64,000 bases of DNA from Mesorhizobium ventifaucium (GCF_935822925.1 NZ_CAKXZS010000078.1:1-64000); one strand, 5' to 3'; counted from the stretch's first letter, positions 1 to 7,993 are shown. Program-made: numbers and translations. Notes: a model not told the origin generated them from the sequence alone.

Positions 1-125
1 GGAGAAGGAGGAGTGAGATCGCGGCTGTTTTGTCGCGCCGCAACACAGCCTGAACCGCTTCGGGGAAGGCTGCGGAACCACGGGCAGAGATGCGCGTTTG
101 GCACGACCCCTGGTGAGGATGCACC

Positions 126-419
126 ATGCCAGCTCGCCCAATCGTTTTGACAGCCGCAGCGATCCTCCTCGCCGCCACAGGCATGACTCACGCCCGCCCG
201 GATGCGCGCACCATGACATGCGAACAGACGCAGTTTCTGATCCAGAGCCGGCGCGCGGTCGTCCTGACCACCGGCCGCAACACCTATGACCGCTATGTCC
301 GCCAGTTCGGCAATGAATGCGACTGGCCCGAAGTGCCGGTCGCCTCCTATGTCAGGACGCTTGACGGTCAATGCCGGGTCCACCGATGCGAGGAGCCGGT
401 TTTTGATTTCCCGGACTAG
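126..419 (+). CDS. Small secreted protein of unknown function
   Basis: 97 residues. An N-terminal signal peptide runs to about residue 23 (hydrophobic VLTAAAILLAATGMTHA, then RPDARTMTCE), so the mature protein is probably periplasmic. The mature part has four cysteines (in MTCEQT, NECDW, GQCRVHRCEE), which suggests disulfides. No catalytic motif is recognised. A GTGAGG-type ribosome site precedes ATG 126. It stands alone, followed by a repeat element and a nuclease remnant. Function unknown. Confidence 0.7.
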   Translation: MPARPIVLTAAAILLAATGMTHARPDARTMTCEQTQFLIQSRRAVVLTTGRNTYDRYVRQFGNECDWPEVPVASYVRTLDGQCRVHRCEEPVFDFPD

Positions 420-423
420 TGGG

Positions 424-480
424 TCTGACGCCTTCGTTGTCCGAGGGCGGAGCAAGGAGCGAAGCGACGCGGCGTAGGCC
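424..480 (+). repeat. Palindromic intergenic repeat, copy 1 (partial)
   Basis: The core ggagcaaggagcgaagcgac followed by gcggcg is shared with 1151-1197 (opposite strand), 3160-3206 and 3421-3461 (opposite strand). If translated it gives the recurring peptide RSKERSDAA, which is why spurious ORFs here look alike. It abuts the truncated end of the GIY-YIG remnant. Confidence 0.7.
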
Positions 481-495
481 AGGGGTCCACGCCGT

Positions 496-645
496 TGCCG
501 TGCGGCAGTGCCCGGCCGACCAGAACCGTAGCGGCTGGTAAAGCGCGAGCCGTTGCCGGATTTGTGCTCCGGCATGCGGCGGTCAAGATCGTTGGTGACG
601 CCGATGTAGATCGTGCCGCGCTTCTGGTGGCATAGCCGGCGGAAG
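496..645 (-). pseudogene. Remnant of a GIY-YIG endonuclease (UPF0213-like)
   Basis: Reading the minus strand in one frame gives GTIYIGVTNDLDRR, then MPEHKSGNGSRFTSRYG. This is the N-terminal half of a single-domain GIY-YIG nuclease, with GIY represented by GTIY and YIG by YIG. There is no start codon before it. After the SRYG the expected C-terminal half (with the metal-binding glutamate) is missing and the frame runs into the neighbouring palindromic repeat. Intact family members are about 90-100 residues; only about 45-50 remain. It is almost certainly non-functional. Confidence 0.6.
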
Positions 646-1150
646 ACTAACGAGCACCGTTGCGCATGCAAGCGTCGTTCTGAGCCGTTTCATTCTTCGG
701 CTGGCGTAACGGCATGATGGGGTGGACGGCGCCCGACGGCATCGGATGTGCCAGAGTGGCGAGTCATACCGTTGCGGCCTGGCGGGCAGCGTGGCGCCTT
801 CGTCGCCGCCGTCAAGGCCGCTTCGCGCCGCCTGCGGCGGTGACCTGCGGCCAGCCTTGACCGCCGGCTCAGCGCGGCGCCGACATGCCCGCATAGGCCG
901 CAACGGAGAAACACCCAACACAAGCTCTTGCAACGGAAGGAAGATGGGCGTGATCGATCGATCTGTGGCGCGCGAAACTCCGAAGGATCCATTGGCCAAC
1001 GGAAACCGCTGGCATGACTGGAACGGGCGTCGCGAACCCCACCTTGGCCAGCGGTCGCAAGGACCGCATTCAAAGGCCGGACATATGGACGCAAGCGATC
1101 GAAAATACCCCAGAACGACCGTTGCAGGCAGGGCGCCGTCCACATATGGA
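646..1150. other. About 500 bp with no convincing gene
   Basis: Open frames exist on both strands (for example plus 722-1156 and minus 583-1143), but they overlap each other almost completely and are rich in Arg, Pro and Ser like shadow frames. They show no ribosome site and no recognisable domain. A GC-rich inverted repeat (gtcaaggccg near 809 with ggccagccttgac near 851) suggests degenerate repeat DNA. Confidence 0.4.
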
Positions 1151-1197
1151 TCCTAGGGTCTGCGCCGCGTCGCTTCGCTCCTTGCTTCGCCCTAGGA
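1151..1197 (-). repeat. Palindromic intergenic repeat, copy 2 (complete)
   Basis: Eight-base arms TCCTAGGG (1151-1158) and CCCTAGGA (1190-1197) enclose the core shared with the copy at 424-480, here on the opposite strand. This is the most complete copy in the window and defines the element ends. Confidence 0.7.
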
Positions 1198-1268
1198 TGA
1201 CGAAGGTGTAGTAGTATGTGGCTACTCGCCAGCGCTGGAGATTGGCGGTTGCAGGCCAGGGATTCGCT

Positions 1269-1415
1269 CTAGAAGCCGAAGAACTGCCAGCCGACGAGAT
1301 ATCCAAGCGCGACGACCACCAGGGGAAACAAGGCTGGCGCCAGCCGGCTTAGAGCTGAGCTCCTTGCCGGCTCCTTTGGAGCGCTCCTTTCGGCGTTTCC
1401 GAGGTTCTTGGTCAT
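1269..1415 (-). CDS. Small single-span membrane protein, hypothetical
   Basis: 48 residues from ATG at 1415. A polar, basic N-terminus (MTKNLGNAERSAPKEPARSS) is followed by one hydrophobic helix, LFPLVVVALGYLVGWQFFGF, ending at the C-terminus. This is consistent with a tail-anchored or small inner-membrane protein. A longer frame extends upstream to 1589, but the extension is low-complexity and overlaps the next gene's leader, so the short form is preferred. Divergent from the secreted protein at 1561. Function unknown. Confidence 0.45.
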   Translation of the reverse strand: MTKNLGNAERSAPKEPARSSALSRLAPALFPLVVVALGYLVGWQFFGF

Positions 1416-1560
1416 TCCGCTATAGTAGCAATCGCTGATTAACGATTCCCCAACATACCGCGCCCACCCGCATGGAGCCGGGTGGCTTGCGGCAGGCGGG
1501 AACCAATCGCCGCCAACCTGCTTTGGCAAAGAGGCGATCGTTCGCGCGGAGGAGTTCGAC

Positions 1561-1875
1561 ATAAAACCTTTCGCATTCTTGCCAATCACGCTGCTCGGCG
1601 CACTGGCGTTGGCGGCGCCCGCTGCCGCCCAGACGGGTAACGAGACACAAGACCAGGCGCCTGCCCGCCACTGCCAGGCCCAGCCGCAAAACGGTCAGCA
1701 GCAGACGCCGCCCGTCAACAACGGTGACAGCCTGACCGACACGCTTGACCCCTGCAACGGCGTGCTGCTGCCGCCGCCGACCGGCGATCGGGGCATGGCC
1801 GCAACGCCGCCGGACCAAGGCAGGACACCGGTGCTCAAGCCCGGCGAGCTGCCGGCGCAGCCGCCAAAGCAATAA
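1561..1875 (+). CDS. Small secreted Pro/Gln-rich protein, possible ATA start
   Basis: The ORF from TTG 1579 (98 residues) begins inside a signal peptide (MPITLLGALALAAPAAAQ). Extending in frame to ATA at 1561 adds six residues (I/M-KPFAFL), giving a complete lysine-led signal peptide. It also places GGAGGAG (1548-1554) six bases upstream, an ideal ribosome-site distance. The mature region is polar with many Q, P, N and two cysteines, with no domain recognised. It is probably periplasmic. The ATA start is an inference from spacing; TTG 1579 is the alternative. A terminator follows at 1906. Confidence 0.55.
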   Translation: MKPFAFLPITLLGALALAAPAAAQTGNETQDQAPARHCQAQPQNGQQQTPPVNNGDSLTDTLDPCNGVLLPPPTGDRGMAATPPDQGRTPVLKPGELPAQPPKQ

Positions 1876-1905
1876 TAGGGCATTTTTCGTCTCGGCACCT
1901 GACGG

Positions 1906-1931
1906 AAGCCTCGACGCCGGCAGGCTTTTTT
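1906..1931 (+). terminator. Rho-independent terminator
   Basis: AAGCCT (1906-1911) pairs with AGGCTT (1922-1927) across a 10-base loop, followed by a T run to 1931. It lies 31 bases after the stop of the secreted-protein gene. Confidence 0.65.
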
Positions 1932-2191
1932 GCTGGGGGGCGGAACATTAGTTCTCGCTAAATGTTCTTCCCGAAGCAGTCGATATCACCCCCCTCCGGT
2001 ATCGCTGCTGATCGGGCAAACCGATCGGCCCGCGCCCCTTGCGACAGGAACGCGGGCCACTGCAACGTCAGCCGCGTAGCGATTGATTAGCCGCCGCTCA
2101 CGGAACAAGAAGATTGTGTTAAGCGTTTGCAATTTGGGCGAGTCGTCCCGAATGTGGAAGGCGCAGCCCGCAAACCAGACAGGAGCAGACG
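1932..2191. other. Intergenic stretch with an 8-bp inverted repeat
   Basis: No gene is seen. GGCCCGCG (2027-2034) and CGCGGGCC (2051-2058) form a perfect inverted repeat. The rest is unremarkable leader sequence for the DUF1236 gene, ending in a purine-rich ribosome site just before ATG 2192. Confidence 0.4.
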
Positions 2192-2497
2192 ATGAAAATC
2201 CACCTTGTTCCTGCCGCCGCCGGGCTGGCTTTGCTGGCCGGTGTCGGCGTCGCCACCGCAGACCAGGTGATTATCACGCCCGAGCAGCAGACGGTCGTCC
2301 GCGAATATGTGCAGAGGCACCCGCTGGCCTCGATCAGCATCCTGGGCGTGGAGCTCAACGTCGGTTCCACTGTGCCCGACACGGTTGAACTTCACCCGAT
2401 CGAGGTTCCCGACGTCGAATACAGATACGTGGTCGTCGACGATCGCACCGTGCTGATCGATCCCGGCACCCGCAGGATCGTGCAGGTCATCGACTGA
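2192..2497 (+). CDS. DUF1236 family secreted protein
   Basis: 101 residues. Signal peptide MKIHLVPAAAGLALLAGVGVATA, then the DUF1236-type body: a segment ending PDTVELHPIEVPD, followed by YRYVVVDDRTVLIDPGTRR and VQVID. DUF1236 proteins are common in Rhizobiales, exported and uncharacterised. The start is supported by AGGAGC about 8 bases upstream. It stands alone, and nothing in its surroundings hints at a role. Confidence 0.8.
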   Translation: MKIHLVPAAAGLALLAGVGVATADQVIITPEQQTVVREYVQRHPLASISILGVELNVGSTVPDTVELHPIEVPDVEYRYVVVDDRTVLIDPGTRRIVQVID

Positions 2498-2602
2498 CCT
2501 TCACCCGCCGCTCTCTCGGCAAGACGCGGGAAGAGCGGCGGCTCGCCGGCAGGCAGCCGGCTGTTGATCGTCTTTGTGGCGGGACGGAAAGGAGCCATTT
2601 CC

Positions 2603-2872
2603 ATGTTGCCGCATGTCGAGTCACGCAATGTGGCCGCATCTGTCGACAAGCTGCTTGCCGAACGGGGCACTGCCCTGTTGTCGATGAAGGCGTTGATTGC
2701 AGCCGTGCGTGAGCAAACCGGAACGGAGCGCTCGGACGCCGATCTGGCGGGGCTGATCACCAAAAAGGCGGCACTCCTCGGGGTCGCGGTTCTGTCCGAT
2801 TTGGGCCCACCTGACTCGGGCCGACCCGATTTGGGCCGAAGCCCTCAAGACGCCGGTCGAAAGTTCAGCTAA
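2603..2872 (+). CDS. Small cytosolic protein, hypothetical
   Basis: 89 residues from ATG 2603, chosen because AAAGGAG lies 9 bases upstream; an in-frame ATT at 2564 would lengthen it without a ribosome site. The first 65 residues look like a compact helical domain (VAASVDKLLAERGTALLSMK, then LIAAVREQTG and a segment of alternating polar residues). The last 25 residues are low complexity (SDLGPPDSGRPDLGRSPQD), encoded by imperfect repeats of gatttgggcc that continue into the leader of the next gene. No family is recognised. Confidence 0.55.
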   Translation: MLPHVESRNVAASVDKLLAERGTALLSMKALIAAVREQTGTERSDADLAGLITKKAALLGVAVLSDLGPPDSGRPDLGRSPQDAGRKFS

Positions 2873-2911
2873 AAGTTGTCGCTCACCGATTTGAGCCGAT
2901 GGAGGCAAACA

Positions 2912-3130
2912 GTGACGGACGACAGGCAGGAACGCATTCGCCGGCGGGCTCACGCGATCTGGGAACAGGCCGGCCGGCCCGAGGGCGCGCATCAGCAGCA
3001 CTGGGACCAGGCCACGGCCGAGATCGACGGTGAGGAGAGCAGGCCCAAGGCGAAGATCGCTCGGCCGAAGGCGCCGGCGGCCGTCAAGGACAGTAAGCCA
3101 AAGGCTGCTGCCCGACCGCGGAAGGGCTAG
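2912..3130 (+). CDS. DUF2934 family protein
   Basis: 72 residues from GTG 2912, with GGAGG at 2901-2905. The N-terminus ERIRRRAHAIWEQAGRPEG followed by HQQHWDQA is the DUF2934 signature found in many Rhizobiales small proteins. The C-terminal half is a lysine/proline/alanine tail (KAKIARPKAPAAVKDSKPKA) that could bind nucleic acid. A TTG at 2876 is an alternative, poorer start. Function unknown. Confidence 0.75.
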   Translation: MTDDRQERIRRRAHAIWEQAGRPEGAHQQHWDQATAEIDGEESRPKAKIARPKAPAAVKDSKPKAAARPRKG

Positions 3131-3159
3131 CCTCTGACGCCGGCGATTGGCTCCACGAC

Positions 3160-3206
3160 TTCGTCATCCCAAGCAAGGGGCGAAGCGACGCGGCGCAGGC
3201 CCGAAG
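3160..3206 (+). repeat. Palindromic intergenic repeat, copy 3 (partial)
   Basis: Carries cgtcatccca, then aagcaaggggcgaagcgacg and cggcgcagg, matching the core at 424-480. It lacks the distal CCTAGG arm. Confidence 0.6.
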
Positions 3207-3265
3207 AATGCAGCGGCTCAGGATAAATGCAGTGATCCTTGGCGCCCCCCTCTGTCCTGCCGGAC

Positions 3266-3287
3266 ATCTCCCCCACTTGGGGGAGAT
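3266..3287. repeat. Perfect 10-bp stem-loop in intergenic repeat
   Basis: ATCTCCCCCA and TGGGGGAGAT pair perfectly with a 2-base spacer. It sits in sequence of the repeat type often found between rhizobial genes and lies between two copies of the other palindromic element. It may also end transcription from the DUF2934 gene. Confidence 0.5.
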
Positions 3288-3420
3288 TGGTAGCTTTGGC
3301 GCACCGCTCGCTCCTGCGACAGCGGCGGTTCGCGAAGGCTCCGATAACGGCCGATCGAGGGGGCGCCTCGCTCCGCCATCAAAGGTTCTGCACCGTCGTG
3401 ACGCTCTGATATCATGGCAT

Positions 3421-3461
3421 GGTCTGCGCGGCGTCGCTTCGCTCCTTGCTCCGCTGAGCCT
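3421..3461 (-). repeat. Palindromic intergenic repeat, copy 4 (partial)
   Basis: Reverse-strand copy of the same core (gcgtcgcttcgctccttgct on the plus strand), fourth occurrence within the first 3.5 kb. Confidence 0.6.
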
Positions 3462-3472
3462 CGAGCGTACAA

Positions 3473-3512
3473 CGCTTCGGCCGCGGCACCGTTGGTGCCG
3501 CGGCCGAAAGCG
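3473..3512. terminator. Strong hairpin, probable terminator of the minus-strand gene at 3536
   Basis: An 18-base arm (3473-3490) pairs with 3494-3512 with only one bulged A and a 3-base loop. It begins 24 bases past the stop of the gene at 3536-3877. There is no T run, so it may act as an mRNA-stabilising hairpin instead. Confidence 0.6.
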
Positions 3513-3535
3513 TGAACTCCCGAAATCGATCTCGG

Positions 3536-3877
3536 CTACTTGCCGCAGTGATTGTCGTTGACCGTCGGTGAAGCCGTGCCGGGAGACTTGTGCGTTGCAT
3601 CAGGCATCGCTCCCTGCGGGCCTGCCGGGCAGTTCCGGTCGGCATTCGAGTTCAAGCCGTCAGGGCCCGCAATAATGCTACCGGTAATCCCGGTATCCAC
3701 AGTACCCGGGTCAGCCAGGTTCGGATCGGTCGGGGCCGGGTCGATGACGACGCTTCTGTCGCTGCCGGTACCCGTGTCAGCGTTTGGGTCAGCGCCTGGG
3801 TCGCTGGCATTCTGGGCCATCGCAGAGGTGGCCAGACCGGCGGCGAGCACAGACGCTGCGAGAATTTTCGTAAGCAT
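3536..3877 (-). CDS. Small secreted Asp/Pro-rich protein, hypothetical
   Basis: 113 residues from ATG 3877, where GGAGAA sits 6 bases upstream; an in-frame ATG at 3889 is the alternative. Signal peptide MLTKILAASVLAAGLATSAMAQ. The mature chain is acidic and low complexity (SDPGADPNADTGTGSD and further D/P/T stretches) with two cysteines near the C-terminus (NRNC-like and HCGK). Probably periplasmic or surface-exposed; function unknown. Confidence 0.65.
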   Translation of the reverse strand: MLTKILAASVLAAGLATSAMAQNASDPGADPNADTGTGSDRSVVIDPAPTDPNLADPGTVDTGITGSIIAGPDGLNSNADRNCPAGPQGAMPDATHKSPGTASPTVNDNHCGK

Positions 3878-4054
3878 GGTCTTCTCCATTTGTCTCCATT
3901 ATCTCGGTTGTCGCCGCATTTGCGACTATCAAAAAAACCGCTCGGGGCGGGCGAAGGTTCCCATAAAAATCCAGCCTGCGACGAACCGTCATGATTAGGA
4001 CGGCAATCTTGCGCGGGATGCCGGGAACCCAAAAAACGTGCTGGCCGCGAGCCG

Positions 4055-4083
4055 TTGACATGACTGCCATGTCACGATATTGA
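4055..4083 (+). promoter_or_regulatory. Sigma-70-like promoter with overlapping operator for the GntR operon
   Basis: TTGACA (4055-4060), a 17-base spacer and TATTGA (4078-4083). A perfect inverted repeat TGACATG-N5-CATGTCA (4056-4074) overlaps the -35 and spacer, as expected for autorepression. Downstream, GAACAGG occurs twice (in 4082-4112) before the start codon at 4118. Confidence 0.6.
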
Positions 4084-4117
4084 ACAGGACTATACAGGTT
4101 TACTGAACAGGTATTCC

Positions 4118-4843
4118 ATGGCGCGTCGCACGACCCTGTCGTCTCCCGGAACCGGCAAGCCCGAACGGATCGCCACCGTCCTCGAGCAGGAGATCCGCTC
4201 CGGCGTGCTCGGCTTCGGCGACCGCCTGCAGAGCGAGAACGAGCTTGTCCAGCGCTTCTCCGTCAGCCGCAACACCATCCGCAAGGGGCTCGAGGAACTG
4301 TCGAGCCGCGGGCTGATCACCACCAAGGTCGGCATCGGCTCGTTCGTCACCTTCGACGGCATGCCGGTCGACGACGCCGTCGGCTGGTCGCGGGCGCTGG
4401 CCAATGCCGGCGCCAATGCTGATACGCGCACGCTCAGGCTCGAAGTCATGCAGGATGCCGAGCTTGCTGCCAGGCTTGGCGTCGAAAGTCCGTTCTTCAT
4501 CGCCGTCGACCGGGTGCGCTCCAACGCCGATGACGGCCACGCCATCTCGATCGAGCGGAGCCGCCTGCCGCTGTCGCCCGAACTGGAGGACGTGCCGCTG
4601 CGCGGCCTGCGCGAAGGCTCGCTGCACCAGACGCTGCGCGGGGCGGGGCTTGTCCCCGATCACGGCGAGGAGTGGGTCGATATCGAGATGCTGAGCGCCG
4701 AGGACGCGGCCATTCTCGATTGCGCGCCCGGCGCGCCGTTCCTGCGCACGCGGCGCCTGACGCGGGACGCCGACGGCCGCGCCATCGAATTTGTCACCAG
4801 CCTGCTCAATCCGGCGCATTTCGCGCTTCACCTGGAGTTCTGA
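4118..4843 (+). CDS. GntR family (HutC/UTRA) transcriptional regulator
   Basis: 241 residues. Winged helix-turn-helix at about 15-80: IATVLEQEIRSGVLGFGDRL, then SENELVQRFSVSRNTIRKGL, a classic GntR DNA-binding domain. A UTRA effector domain fills about 95-240 (ending FVTSLLNPAHFALHLEF). HutC-type members bind small ligands such as sugar phosphates or amino-acid derivatives and usually repress the operon they head. Its stop is 2 bases from the next start, so it is probably co-transcribed with the downstream enzymes and transporter and acts as the local repressor. Ligand not deducible. Confidence 0.9.
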   Translation: MARRTTLSSPGTGKPERIATVLEQEIRSGVLGFGDRLQSENELVQRFSVSRNTIRKGLEELSSRGLITTKVGIGSFVTFDGMPVDDAVGWSRALANAGANADTRTLRLEVMQDAELAARLGVESPFFIAVDRVRSNADDGHAISIERSRLPLSPELEDVPLRGLREGSLHQTLRGAGLVPDHGEEWVDIEMLSAEDAAILDCAPGAPFLRTRRLTRDADGRAIEFVTSLLNPAHFALHLEF

Positions 4844-4845
4844 GG

Positions 4846-5910
4846 ATGGAGACGCTGAGCATGGACACCGGCGAGGCGATTGACCGGGCGATGGGTGCGC
4901 TTGTCGGCGGTGCGCTGGGCGATGCGCTCGGCATGCCGACGCAGCTTTTGTCGCCGGCCCGCATCGCCGAGCTCTACGGTCCTGTCGAGGAGTTCGTCGC
5001 GCCCGCCGCCGACCATCCGGTGTCGAAGGGCCTGGCCGCGGGCACTGTCACCGACGACACCGAACAGGCGCTGCTGCTCGGCCGCATCCTGGTTGATTCA
5101 GGCGACGGCTTCGACCACACGCGCTGGGTCAAGGCGCTGCTCGACTGGGAGCGCGAGGTCAAGGCGCGCGGCAGCTACGATCTGCTCGGACCTTCGACCA
5201 AGCGCGCCATCGACGCCATCAATGACGGCGTGCCCGCCGAGGAGGCGGGGCGCAGCGGCGACACCAATGGCGCGGCGATGCGCATCGCGCCGGTCGGCAT
5301 CATGATGCCGCCGGAGCCGCTCGGCGCGCTGGTCGCCAAGGTTGCGGAAACCTGCCGGGCGACGCACAACACCTCGATAGCGATTGCCTCGGCGGCTGCC
5401 GTTGCCGCCGCCATCAGCTGTGGTGTTGCCGGCGGCGATGTTGCTGGCGGCGATTGGCGCGCCGCCTCGGATCGCGCGGTCGTGGCGGCCAAGCAGGGCG
5501 CAGAACGCGGTCACTGGACCACCGGCGGCGACATCGCCGCGCGCATCGACTGGGCGAGGGGCCTGGTTCGCGGCAAGGCTGTCACTGACGGCATCCGGCT
5601 GATCGTCGACCTGGTCGGCACCGGCGTCGCCAGCCAGGAATCGGTTCCGGCGGCCTTTGCGGTGCTGGAAATAGCCGGTGGCGATCCCTGGCAGGCGGCC
5701 GTCATCAGCGCCAATCTCGGCGGCGACACCGACACGATCGGCGCCATTGCCGCCGGCATGGCAGGCGCTTGCGCCGGCTTTTCCCGATTGCCAAGGGAAC
5801 ACGTCGCCCGGCTCAAAGGGCTCGACATGGCGCAGGTGCGCGCGCTCGCCGCCGATCTGGTCGCGGTGCGGATGGCGAAACGCGGTTCAGGCAAGGATGC
5901 GGCGGCATGA
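4846..5910 (+). CDS. ADP-ribosylglycohydrolase-fold N-glycosidase
   Basis: 354 residues from ATG 4846 (ATG 4861 is also possible). The ADP-ribosylhydrolase fold is clear: GALVGGALGDALGMPTQ near the N-terminus, metal ligands in TDDTE (T69, D70, D71) and in GGDTDTIGAIAAGMAGA (D294, D296). The family cleaves N- or O-glycosidic bonds of ADP-ribosyl or related ribosyl groups using two Mg ions. Here it sits between a regulator and a PfkB sugar kinase, ahead of an importer. That context points to hydrolysis of an imported N-glycoside rather than protein de-ADP-ribosylation; the context reading is inference. It overlaps the next gene by ATGA. Confidence 0.85.
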   Translation: METLSMDTGEAIDRAMGALVGGALGDALGMPTQLLSPARIAELYGPVEEFVAPAADHPVSKGLAAGTVTDDTEQALLLGRILVDSGDGFDHTRWVKALLDWEREVKARGSYDLLGPSTKRAIDAINDGVPAEEAGRSGDTNGAAMRIAPVGIMMPPEPLGALVAKVAETCRATHNTSIAIASAAAVAAAISCGVAGGDVAGGDWRAASDRAVVAAKQGAERGHWTTGGDIAARIDWARGLVRGKAVTDGIRLIVDLVGTGVASQESVPAAFAVLEIAGGDPWQAAVISANLGGDTDTIGAIAAGMAGACAGFSRLPREHVARLKGLDMAQVRALAADLVAVRMAKRGSGKDAAA

Positions 5911-6884
5911 GCGGGCGTCTTGTCCATATCGGCAGCGCGGTGGTCGACTATGTCTACCACATCGACGCCTTGCCTGAGCCCGGCACCGAAAAGACCGCAT
6001 CGAGCCATGCCCAGGTCGCCGGCGGCGGCTTCAACATGATGGTCGCGGCCAGCCGCACCGGCATGAACGTCGTCTTCGGCGGCCAGCTCGGGAGTGGGCG
6101 CAACGGTGACTTCCTGCGCGCCGCCTTCGCCGCCGAAGGGATCGCAACGCTGACCCCGCCATCCCCGGTGATGGACAGCGGCAATTGCGTCGCCATGATC
6201 AGCGGTGACGCCGAGCGCACCTTCGTGTCATGGCCTGGCGCCGAGAGCGTGCTCAGCCTCGACATGATGGCGCCTGTCCGGGTTGCGCCGGGGGATTGGG
6301 TGTTCGCCTCCGGCTACACGCTGAGCTATGTCGGCAGCCGCGACGCGCTGGCCGACTGGATCGAGGCGCTGCCGGCGGAAATTCCCCTGGTCTTCGATCC
6401 GACGCCTGTCATCTCGGAGATTCCGCGCGCCATTCTCGACCGCGTGCTGGCGCACACGAGCTGGCTGAGCTGCAACACAACGGAAGCGGGCGAGATTGCC
6501 GGCCCCGGCGATGTCGAGGCCATTGCTGCCCGGCTTCTTTCCAATCACTGCCCGAGCGCCGAGGGGGTCATCATCCGCGCCGGGGCGAAGGGCTGCTTCG
6601 TACGGCTGGCTGAGGGCACCGCGCAGGCCGTGCCCGGTTTCAAGGTCGCCGCCGTCGATACCAACGGCGCCGGCGACACGCATATCGGCGCTTTCGTCAG
6701 CGCGCTGTCGCGCGGCGTGCCGCCCTTCGAAGCGGCAAGTTACGCCAATGCGGCGGCGGCGCTCTCGGTCACCCGCCATGGCGGATCGTCGGCGCCGACC
6801 GAGCAGGAGATCCAGACATTCCTCAGCCATGACGATCGATCCGTGCACCGGCCGGAAGCAGAAGGCCCATTTATGACAGCCTAA
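5907..6884 (+). CDS. PfkB family carbohydrate kinase
   Basis: 325 residues. N-terminal sugar-binding signature VAGGGFNMMVAASRTGMNV and the C-terminal PfkB signature DTNGAGDTHIGAF, with catalytic base D257 in the GAGD anion hole. The family (ribokinase, adenosine kinase, pseudouridine kinase, fructoselysine kinase) phosphorylates sugars or nucleosides with ATP. The start overlaps the glycohydrolase stop (ATGA), so the two are translationally coupled. It probably phosphorylates the sugar released by the upstream enzyme. Which hydroxyl or sugar is used cannot be read from sequence. Confidence 0.88.
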   Translation: MSGRLVHIGSAVVDYVYHIDALPEPGTEKTASSHAQVAGGGFNMMVAASRTGMNVVFGGQLGSGRNGDFLRAAFAAEGIATLTPPSPVMDSGNCVAMISGDAERTFVSWPGAESVLSLDMMAPVRVAPGDWVFASGYTLSYVGSRDALADWIEALPAEIPLVFDPTPVISEIPRAILDRVLAHTSWLSCNTTEAGEIAGPGDVEAIAARLLSNHCPSAEGVIIRAGAKGCFVRLAEGTAQAVPGFKVAAVDTNGAGDTHIGAFVSALSRGVPPFEAASYANAAAALSVTRHGGSSAPTEQEIQTFLSHDDRSVHRPEAEGPFMTA

Positions 6885-6931
6885 ATGACGCAACAAGCCC
6901 GCCAACCGGGCAAACAATGAGAGGAACGAAC

Positions 6932-7993
6932 ATGCGCATGCCCAAAATGACTGCTTTTCTGACGGCAACGGCCGTCTTCGCTTCGGCACTTACGCTGGCC
7001 GCCAGGGCCGACGAGGTGCATGTGCTCAACTGGAAGGGCTACGGCGCCGACGAGCCCTGGGCCATTGCCGCCTTCGAGAAGGCGACCGGCAACAAGGTCG
7101 TCAACGACTTCTTCAATTCCGAACAGGAAATGCTGACCAAGCTGAGGACCAATCCCGGCCTCTACGACGTCGTCATGATCAACGCCGCCTTTAACGACCA
7201 GGCGATGGCGGAAAAACTGATCCAGCCGATCGATGTCTCGAAAATCCCCAACTATGCCGACATCAGCCCGGACAAGGCGGGTTCGCCGATGCTCAATCAT
7301 GACGGCAAGGTCTATGGCGTGCCATGGGTATGGGGGCTGACCGCGCTCGCCATCAACGAGAAGGCCTTCGAGACGCCGCCGACCAGCATCGCCGAGATGT
7401 GGAACGAGGCGCACAAGGGCCGCGTCACCATTCGCGACGATGCTGTTGAAGCGGTCCAGTTCGGCGCCATCGCCACCGGCCAGAACATCAACGATATCAA
7501 GGATATGGAGGCGGTCAAGGCGAAGCTGACCTCGCTGATGCCGCAGATCAAGACGTTCTGGAGCTCGGAAAACGACTGGAACCAGATGGTCGCCTCCAAC
7601 CAGATCGACATCGGCACCTATTGGAGCGGCTCGGCCGACCGCGCCAAGACGCATTTCAAGCTGCCGGTGTCGCTGGTCATCCCAAGCGAAGGCGCCGTCG
7701 CCTGGCTCGACGCCTTCTCCATCCCGGTCGGCGCCAAGAACGTCGCCGGCGCCGAGGCCTTCATCAACTACATGATCGATCCCGGCTTCTACGTCGAGTG
7801 GGTCACCAAGGTCGGCGCGCCGGTCTCGGCCAACACCAAGGCGGTTGCTGCGCTTCCCGAAGACGCCTTCAACCGCAGGGTGATGGGCGACCCTGATGTC
7901 GGCAAGCGCATCCAGTTCCAGGCGCCGATCACCGACGCGCAGCGCGAGGCCTATCTGTCGCTATGGCAGGAGCTGAAGGTCAACGTGAAATAG
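6932..7993 (+). CDS. Pot-type ABC transporter substrate-binding protein
   Basis: 353 residues. ATG 6932 is preferred over 6917 because GAGG precedes it at a good distance. Signal peptide to about residue 27 (MRMPKMTAFLTATAVFASAL, then TLAARA). The mature protein starts DEVHVLNWKGYGADEPWAIA, the typical opening of PotD/PotF-like binding proteins (type II periplasmic fold). It delivers ligand to the permeases encoded next. PotD relatives bind polyamines, but many carry amino acids, opines or sugar conjugates, and the neighbours here favour a glycosylated ligand. Three 16-bp tandem repeats lie directly after its stop. Confidence 0.88.
   Translation: MRMPKMTAFLTATAVFASALTLAARADEVHVLNWKGYGADEPWAIAAFEKATGNKVVNDFFNSEQEMLTKLRTNPGLYDVVMINAAFNDQAMAEKLIQPIDVSKIPNYADISPDKAGSPMLNHDGKVYGVPWVWGLTALAINEKAFETPPTSIAEMWNEAHKGRVTIRDDAVEAVQFGAIATGQNINDIKDMEAVKAKLTSLMPQIKTFWSSENDWNQMVASNQIDIGTYWSGSADRAKTHFKLPVSLVIPSEGAVAWLDAFSIPVGAKNVAGAEAFINYMIDPGFYVEWVTKVGAPVSANTKAVAALPEDAFNRRVMGDPDVGKRIQFQAPITDAQREAYLSLWQELKVNVK

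Noticed and set aside
583..1143. Minus-strand 186-codon frame and overlapping plus-strand 144-codon frame
   Set aside because: They overlap almost fully on opposite strands, lack ribosome sites and family motifs, and read like shadow frames. One ends inside the GIY-YIG remnant in the wrong frame.
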